From assembly GCA_041675005.1 (NCBI GenBank), contig JBAYUQ010000024.1, forward strand, positions 1 to 46,589: DNA of 46,589 nucleotides, in the 5' to 3' direction. The DNA comes from PGYR01 sp041675005. GTDB lineage: Bacteria; Bacteroidota; Ignavibacteria; Kapaibacteriales; UBA2268. Under the pieces are notes generated by a model. The model ran no database searches, had not been told where the DNA came from, and saw nothing but the letters and a program-made list of their open reading frames with translations. A program made the position numbers and the translations under genes. This document shows, in pieces, positions 41,849 through 46,589 of this stretch; the stretch's first letter is position 1, and each line of letters opens with the position of its first letter.

Positions 41849-43138
41849 TTGACTAAGAAAATTTTATTTTCAATTTTATTGACAATATTAATTGTTGTTA
41901 CTGCTTATACTTCTGATGTAGTTTATACTAATTCTCAAGAACGTGCTAAACTAAAAGAAGATATCAGTAAAGTCAATGATGTTATGTTTGGATTGATGTC
42001 CGTTAATCATTGGGAATCAGAAATCCGAAAGATTACCGTAAAACAAATTGAAGAATTTAAGCTTACCAAAGAACAAGACAGTTTAATAAGAGTAGCAATA
42101 GATGAAGTATTAGTGGGCGTAATAAAAAGAACGGATAAAGTAATACAAGATGATGACGGTACTGTTCTCAAATTCATCCGAAAGCACGCTGTCAATCTAT
42201 TCTTTGATGTTGAAGACTTTCAAAAAAATGTACCTGACTTAACAGATGCTATAATGAAAAAGATTACTAGTGAAGATGGAAAAGAAAGACTAAAGTTATT
42301 AGTCCTATCCAAAATTGACGAACTAGCAGTAAGTACTTATGATAGTACAAAAGTAGAAAGATATAATAAATATCTGAATAAATACGGTGTGGATAGTAAA
42401 GAGGAATTCAACCGAGTAACAACTACAAAAGTAGATGCATATTATAAAGCAGTATTATACAATTCATTCGTCCCGATAGGCATAGCAATAGTTTTTGTCT
42501 TACTTTGGATTATATTCCGGAATAACGAGGAATTAAAATACATTCTCCTTAGCTTTTCAATACTTTTTGGTGCTGTAATATTGCTTACTGGAGTTGCCTC
42601 GCCAATGATCGAGATAGACGCTCGGTTCAGAGAGATGAATTTCTTTATCTTAGGGGAAAATATTGAATTTTCTAACCAATATATATTCTACAGAAGCAAA
42701 AGCATATTTGAAATTGTTTCTCTTATGATGAGTACTGGTAAGATTGATTCTATGGTGGTAGCGTTTATGATTTTCTCATTCAGCGTATTGCTACCATTCA
42801 TGAAGCTAACATCTATGTCTATATATCTTTATAGTGCTAAGTATAGAACAAACAAACTTGCTAAATGGATGACTTTCAAATCTGGCAAATGGTCTATGGC
42901 TGATGTTATGGTAGTGGCTATTTTCATGGCTTACGTTGCATTCCAAGGAATACTCGACAATCAGCTGGAGGGACTAAACCAAAACAGCGATACCCTCACG
43001 GCGATAACGACTAATCACACAGCTCTACAACCAGGGTTCTACGTATTCGTTACCTATGTTGTGTTCTCTATACTGCTTTCTAGCTATCTCGGTAAATCGA
43101 TGGATAGGGAAACGAATGGTTTGAAGGACTTCAAATAG
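41849..43138 (+). CDS. PqiA-domain multi-pass membrane protein
   Basis: 429 residues from a TTG start preceded by AAGGAT. A first helix (about 4-20) is followed by a long helical extracytoplasmic region (about 25-205). Then come about five membrane helices, of which the last three with FSVLLPFMKLTSMSIYLYSA and GKWSMADVMVVAIFMAYVAF match the paraquat-inducible protein A (PqiA) family pattern. The four-Cys rubredoxin-like motif of classical PqiA is absent. PqiA proteins are linked to envelope lipid transport and stress response. Its start is 88 bp from the -33 box of the divergent TetR gene, so joint control is likely. Confidence 0.75.
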   Translation: MTKKILFSILLTILIVVTAYTSDVVYTNSQERAKLKEDISKVNDVMFGLMSVNHWESEIRKITVKQIEEFKLTKEQDSLIRVAIDEVLVGVIKRTDKVIQDDDGTVLKFIRKHAVNLFFDVEDFQKNVPDLTDAIMKKITSEDGKERLKLLVLSKIDELAVSTYDSTKVERYNKYLNKYGVDSKEEFNRVTTTKVDAYYKAVLYNSFVPIGIAIVFVLLWIIFRNNEELKYILLSFSILFGAVILLTGVASPMIEIDARFREMNFFILGENIEFSNQYIFYRSKSIFEIVSLMMSTGKIDSMVVAFMIFSFSVLLPFMKLTSMSIYLYSAKYRTNKLAKWMTFKSGKWSMADVMVVAIFMAYVAFQGILDNQLEGLNQNSDTLTAITTNHTALQPGFYVFVTYVVFSILLSSYLGKSMDRETNGLKDFK

Positions 43139-43142
43139 AATA

Positions 43143-43628
43143 CTATTCATCTAGTATAGATGGTTGCATATGTTGACAAATACTGACACTTAAGAAATAA
43201 ATTTCATCATCTTGTATCTTAAAGAGATACGTTACATTGTTATTACATCCGGCACTACCGAATAATCCATCAAGATAACTATAAATATTATAGAATAAAT
43301 TATCATGTTTTTTATAATGTAAAACAACTAATTTCTCTGAATAAATATCTGCTGATTGTATTTTAAAGTCACTTAAAAAGAAGTCATTCCTTTTTTGAGC
43401 TTTTATTATTGCAGTATCAAATTCTATTATATAGCTAGAGTATTCTTGTTTAGTTATCAGATCTGTTCTAATTATCTTTTCATTTTGGAGTATACTTGTA
43501 ATGCTATCAGGATTTTCAATAAGCTTATTACAAAATGAGATTGTCCTTTCTTTTATTTCTTCATCTGTTAAACAACTTGCCGATAGTAAAGAATATACTA
43601 TCATTATTAAGATAACTATTTTAATCAT
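43143..43628 (-). CDS. Small lipoprotein of unknown function
   Basis: 161 residues. The signal peptide ends at SASC (Cys19), so it is a probable lipoprotein. The rest is alpha/beta with no motif I recognise; YLDGLFGSAGCNNNVTYLFK contains a second Cys, and two more are near the end. Its low-GC codon use (many AAT, ATT and TTA) is stronger than in the umuC-region genes next to it. It converges on the PqiA-like gene with 4 bp between stop codons. Confidence 0.65.
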   Translation of the reverse strand: MIKIVILIMIVYSLLSASCLTDEEIKERTISFCNKLIENPDSITSILQNEKIIRTDLITKQEYSSYIIEFDTAIIKAQKRNDFFLSDFKIQSADIYSEKLVVLHYKKHDNLFYNIYSYLDGLFGSAGCNNNVTYLFKIQDDEIYFLSVSICQHMQPSILDE

Positions 43629-43712
43629 AACCTATTGTTTCAAACTTAGTTTTTATTATCTTGAATTAACCACTTAACTTAACAAATAGTCAGAAATTTA
43701 CAAAACAATTCC

Positions 43713-44207
43713 TCACCCATAAACCATCCCACTCAGTTGCTGTGCTAGTTTGAATGCATCGGGGTCATTGCGGATTATGTCCGCTAGTTCGCCCCAGCTG
43801 TGGTTTTCTAGTTTATCCATATCCAAATCGCGTTCTGCTTTTGCTATATCCATAATAGCTCGGCAAGACAGGGAGACGAGCTTGACAAGGTTGTCCGCAC
43901 TTAGCGTTTCCACCTCTCTCTTACTCTCTTTTATTTTCGCTGCAAGCATTCTTCTGAGTTCTATCAGAAGGCCTTGTAGCTCGTCTTGTCCTGACTTAGT
44001 ATTTACTTTTTTCTTTTTTGCCACTACATCTATGTATTCTTCATATTGATCGCGTCTTTCTTCCCATCCCCATTTGCGCATCCAATCTTCTATTTGTTTT
44101 TGTCTTCTTGCAGATTCTGCACCTGGGTTGCACTTACCTTCTCTGTAGTCTATGAAAGCTTCATACGCTGGTGATGTTTCACCTTTTAGTTTCTCGAATT
44201 GGTACAT
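43713..44207 (-). CDS. Small phage-type HTH (terminase-small-subunit-like) protein downstream of umuC
   Basis: 164 residues. The N-terminal 60 residues (SPAYEAFIDYREGKCNPGAE, then QKQIEDWMRKWGWEERRDQYEEYIDVV) follow a pattern I know from phage or element proteins with a small DNA-binding domain of the terminase small-subunit kind (AYEAF..YR ... I..W..KW.W.ER...Y..Y). The rest is helical and charged. It is 14 bp after umuC on the same strand, so it is cotranscribed with an SOS-type polymerase. No phage structural or terminase large-subunit gene is near, so it may have been recruited as a polymerase partner or be a leftover. Confidence 0.6.
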   Translation of the reverse strand: MYQFEKLKGETSPAYEAFIDYREGKCNPGAESARRQKQIEDWMRKWGWEERRDQYEEYIDVVAKKKKVNTKSGQDELQGLLIELRRMLAAKIKESKREVETLSADNLVKLVSLSCRAIMDIAKAERDLDMDKLENHSWGELADIIRNDPDAFKLAQQLSGMVYG

Positions 44208-44221
44208 GATATACTCCTTTT

Positions 44222-45505
44222 TTATAAGAATCCGACGCTTCGTTTTATATCAATTGTCAGCTTGTCGGAATCAATGAAATTTTGTGATTTATGATTCTGG
44301 TTTTGTTTCCACTCATTTTTCGTCCCCATCGCCGCGTATATAATTGTGTCCGTACCGCTTTTCAAATTTATACGATCTACGGCTTCGGTGACTCGCGACA
44401 TTTTGTATCTATCCACAGTATCGAGAAATGATGTTTGCGTGTTATTCGCTGGTTGCAATCCACTCAGTAGTACTCCCGCTTTGTAGTAAAGTATCCCTTC
44501 TTCGAAGCACTCATTGACCGCTTTTAGCGTATGACTAAGTATCTCACAAGTCGCATCAGTCGGTACGGGCAGCCGCATCTCGCATTTCTCGTAATATTTC
44601 TTTTCGGCATAGCGGCTAGTACTCAAGTAAACTGATATGTATTTGGCGGCTGACCCTTGCGAACGCATACGCTCGGCTGCTCGGGCTGTGAATAGAGCCA
44701 CCGCCTCTATCAAGTCTTCCTTGCTTTTTAGCTTCTTCCCGAATGAGCGGGAGAACATTATCATCTTCTTCGCTGGCTGTTCGTACTTCATATCTATGCA
44801 CGGCATCCCTCGCAGCTCCCATGCTGTACGCAATCCGACTACGGACATCCGCTTGCGAATCCAATGGTCTGGTGCTTGGGCGAAATCATAAGCCGTTTGA
44901 ATATTGAACCCATTGAGCATTTTCTTGTATCGCCTACCAACTCCCCATACATCGCCTATATCAGTCATCTTCAGGTATTTTTCTGTGTTCCCATCACTGT
45001 ATATATCTAGGACACCTACGCTGTATCCGTACTGTTTCTTGCCAATTCTATTAGCTATTTTCGCTAATGTTTTGGTCGGGGCAATGCCGATAGTAGTTGA
45101 TATCCCTGTTTTATTTATTATCTCTTCGCGTATCTCTTTAGCATAATCCGTCAAATTAAATCGACTAAATCCCGACAAATTTACGAATGCCTCATCTATG
45201 GAATACGCCTCCACCTCGGGTGAATAATTGCCGAGCAAATCCATAATCTGCTGCGATTTGTACGCATAAAGCCGGAAGTTTGCGGAGCAGATTATCACAT
45301 CGTGCTGAGTAAGCAAATGCTTCACCTTGAACACAGGTGTGAACTTCTCTATCCCGAGAGCTTTCGCTTCGTTCGATAGAGCTATTATGACCCCATCATT
45401 GTTGGAAAGCACAACTACTGGCTTCCCTGCTATTGCGGGATCTAACGACTGCTCGCACGAAGCGTAGAAGTTGTTGCAATCTATTATGGCTATTGGTTGT
45501 GGCAT
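44222..45505 (-). CDS. umuC: Y-family DNA polymerase V catalytic subunit UmuC
   Basis: Error-prone translesion polymerase; 427 residues, the normal length. The catalytic acids are Asp9 (PIAIIDCNNFYASCE) and Asp104-Glu105 (EAYSIDEAFVNL). The palm, finger and little-finger regions are complete, and the helix-hairpin-helix segment DIGDVWGVGRRYKKML is present. There is no umuD gene next to it; instead the upstream gene is a full S24 repressor (45707-46348), which may carry both roles. The gap between them holds a repeat and an AGTCA-TAT-TGACT operator (45688-45702), pointing to SOS control. Confidence 0.93.
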   Translation of the reverse strand: MPQPIAIIDCNNFYASCEQSLDPAIAGKPVVVLSNNDGVIIALSNEAKALGIEKFTPVFKVKHLLTQHDVIICSANFRLYAYKSQQIMDLLGNYSPEVEAYSIDEAFVNLSGFSRFNLTDYAKEIREEIINKTGISTTIGIAPTKTLAKIANRIGKKQYGYSVGVLDIYSDGNTEKYLKMTDIGDVWGVGRRYKKMLNGFNIQTAYDFAQAPDHWIRKRMSVVGLRTAWELRGMPCIDMKYEQPAKKMIMFSRSFGKKLKSKEDLIEAVALFTARAAERMRSQGSAAKYISVYLSTSRYAEKKYYEKCEMRLPVPTDATCEILSHTLKAVNECFEEGILYYKAGVLLSGLQPANNTQTSFLDTVDRYKMSRVTEAVDRINLKSGTDTIIYAAMGTKNEWKQNQNHKSQNFIDSDKLTIDIKRSVGFL

Positions 45506-45522
45506 ATTTAATTCTAATCACT

Positions 45523-45556
45523 GTCATTACGAGGAGCGGAGCGACGTGGTAATCTC
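45523..45556. repeat. Half copy of the GTCATTGCGAG...GGCAATCTC repeat
   Basis: GTCATTACGAG...GTGGTAATCTC, two-base variants of the left arms of the inverted repeat at 5796-5878. It lies in the leader of umuC. Confidence 0.6.
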
Positions 45557-45687
45557 AAAAGTAAACTACATAATGCGGAGACTGCCCATGCCTTTGGCTT
45601 GGCAAGCAAGCTCAGTGCACTAACATTCGCGTCACCACACACCTCACCCGTTCGGTATTGTGACATAATCACACCCCGTTATAAATA

Positions 45688-45702
45688 TAGTCATATTGAC
45701 TA
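45688..45702 (-). promoter_or_regulatory. Repressor operator upstream of umuC
   Basis: Perfect palindrome TAGTCA-TAT-TGACTA, ending 5 bp before the 3' end of the S24 repressor gene. It shares AGTCA-N3-TGACT with the operator at 46395-46407. On the minus strand TATATTTA follows directly as a possible -7 element for umuC. Confidence 0.7.
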
Positions 45703-45706
45703 ATTG

Positions 45707-46348
45707 CTACACGAAATCGCGTTGGGTGGCGACTACTACTCCTATGATGGCAGTATCCTCATCTACTTTGATTGGCTTGTATTTCGGATTCTCTGGTGAT
45801 AGTAGCACTCCTCCATCTCTGAAGTTAAGAGTCTTCACTGTCAAAGCGCCGTCCACTCGGGCTATTACTATATTGCCTTCGCGTGGCTCTTTGAGAGTAT
45901 CGACTAATAGCTTGTCACCGTCCATTATACCTACGCCTATCATACTATCGCCCTGCACTCCGACCATAAAAGTACCCTTGTGGAAGCGTTTGTTGGGGTA
46001 TATATACCCTTCTATTTCCTCGGTTACTTCTAGTGGTTTACCCGCTGATACTCGTGACGAATAGAGTGGCACCGAGCCACTACCACCGGTCTGACCCAAT
46101 CCGAACACTGTCAGATTGACTCTTTCCTCGGGTTCGTTGTCCTCGCCGAATATCAATTCGTCTAAGCTGACATCGCTCACTTTCTCTATTATGAGGGGGA
46201 TATCAACTGTGCCACGACGCTTCCAAGTAGTGATTGTAGTTTCCGCAAGCCCCAAACGTACAGCTAACTCAGCATCCGTCCGAAGATCGAGATTACTTTT
46301 AAGCCGTTGGATGATTTCCCTTGCTTGCTCTTTGCTAAATCCAGCCAT
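45707..46348 (-). CDS. LexA/CI-like S24-peptidase repressor with HTH
   Basis: 213 residues from the ATG at 46348, preferred over 46375, which would leave only about 6 nt after the predicted transcription start. The N-terminus is a CI-type helix-turn-helix (AELAVRLGLAETTITTWKRR, about 26-45). The C-terminus is an S24 peptidase: cleavage site Ala102-Gly103 (RVSAGKPLE), nucleophile Ser135 in VQGDSMIG and Lys172 in ALTVKTL. It should cleave itself on RecA activation and release its own promoter and umuC. The HTH resembles phage CI repressors more than LexA's winged helix. No separate UmuD is encoded here. Confidence 0.88.
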   Translation of the reverse strand: MAGFSKEQAREIIQRLKSNLDLRTDAELAVRLGLAETTITTWKRRGTVDIPLIIEKVSDVSLDELIFGEDNEPEERVNLTVFGLGQTGGSGSVPLYSSRVSAGKPLEVTEEIEGYIYPNKRFHKGTFMVGVQGDSMIGVGIMDGDKLLVDTLKEPREGNIVIARVDGALTVKTLNFRDGGVLLSPENPKYKPIKVDEDTAIIGVVVATQRDFV

Positions 46349-46387
46349 ATTGACTTGATATATTTTGTTAAACAATAATTACTAATA

Positions 46388-46418
46388 CAAACTTAGTCAA
46401 AATGACTTACATTGTCAA
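46388..46418 (-). promoter_or_regulatory. Promoter and operator of the S24 repressor
   Basis: On the minus strand TTG (46416-46418), a 20-nt spacer, then TAAGTTTG (46388-46395). The palindrome AGTCA-AAA-TGACT (46395-46407) sits inside the spacer, where bound repressor would block RNA polymerase. An imperfect third site, AGCCA-TAT-TGACT (46343-46355), overlaps the start codon. Confidence 0.75.
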
Positions 46419-46500
46419 GTATTATTTTCAAAAATGTAAAATTTATTTTGGGGGGGGGAGTAAAAACCTGTGCTGAGCATTCTAAGATAAAACCAAATAT

Positions 46501-46589
46501 TTAATTAAATAATTTCACATATTGTCCCTCTCTTTTAGCAACAGCAAATATACGAAGTACTAATTTATTAGCTACAGCATTTAGAACAG
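46501..46589 (-). CDS. IS110-type transposase, C-terminal end only (cut by window edge)
   Basis: On the minus strand the last 29 codons read VLNAVANKLVLRIFAVAKRE, then GQYVKLFN and a stop (TAA, 46501-46503). The pattern N.V.NKL..RIFAV..R...Y is the usual C-terminus of IS110/IS116/IS902 transposases of Bacteroidota. The remainder lies outside the window, so I cannot say whether the element is intact. A G9 run is at about 46451-46459, just beyond its 3' end. Confidence 0.7.
   Translation of the reverse strand, partial: VLNAVANKLVLRIFAVAKREGQYVKLFN

Overview
The window is low-GC DNA, probably from the Bacteroidota or the wider Bacteroidetes/Chlorobi/Ignavibacteria group. Five long secreted or envelope proteins end in a type IX secretion (T9SS) sorting domain of the YPNP...G.Y type. 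The glutamine synthetase is the long type III form. Several promoters fit the Bacteroidota pattern (TTG or TTTG, 18-20 nt, then TAnnTTTG), and most genes lack strong Shine-Dalgarno sites. I cannot name the species.

Layout. 234-5740 (minus): a tripartite RND efflux operon, outer-membrane channel, adaptor, pump. 5907-10367 (minus): a tightly overlapping six-gene operon (four-TM protein, secreted kelch-like protein, TetR regulator, small membrane protein, His-rich lipoprotein, diheme cytochrome c), preceded by a TetR-type operator. 10657-10782: an eroded transposase tail. 10792-13811 (minus): a MacAB/Lol-like ABC export operon. 14342-16528 (plus): glutamine synthetase III with a clear promoter and terminator.

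17092-23832 is an accessory, defence-like island. It holds a three-gene module read here as toxin / HTH antitoxin / SecB-like chaperone (a TAC-type system), with the toxin reading frame broken at an AT repeat. Next come a PIN-like nuclease gene bounded by perfect 32-bp direct repeats, a single-chain restriction-modification-like enzyme, and a rhuM gene that sits in a partial tandem duplication of the 3' end of acetoacetyl-CoA synthetase. Gene fragments and palindromic repeats lie between them.

23829-29297: acetoacetyl-CoA synthetase, a TraB/GumN lipoprotein and a PQQ-type beta-propeller protein. 30043-33131: an ECF sigma factor coupled to a membrane-anchored partner that, unusually, carries a C-terminal T9SS sorting domain. 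33430-41097: a methyltransferase and three large T9SS cargo proteins, two of them tandem paralogues. 41113-43628: a TetR regulator, a PqiA-like membrane protein and a small lipoprotein. 43713-46348 (minus): an SOS-like unit of a LexA/CI-type S24 repressor, a UmuC polymerase and a small phage-type protein, with AGTCA-N3-TGACT operators. The right edge cuts through the 3' end of an IS110-type transposase.

Intergenic DNA is crowded with dispersed palindromic and hairpin repeats of at least five families, one copy of which forms a 189-bp MITE-like element. I saw no tRNA, rRNA or CRISPR array.
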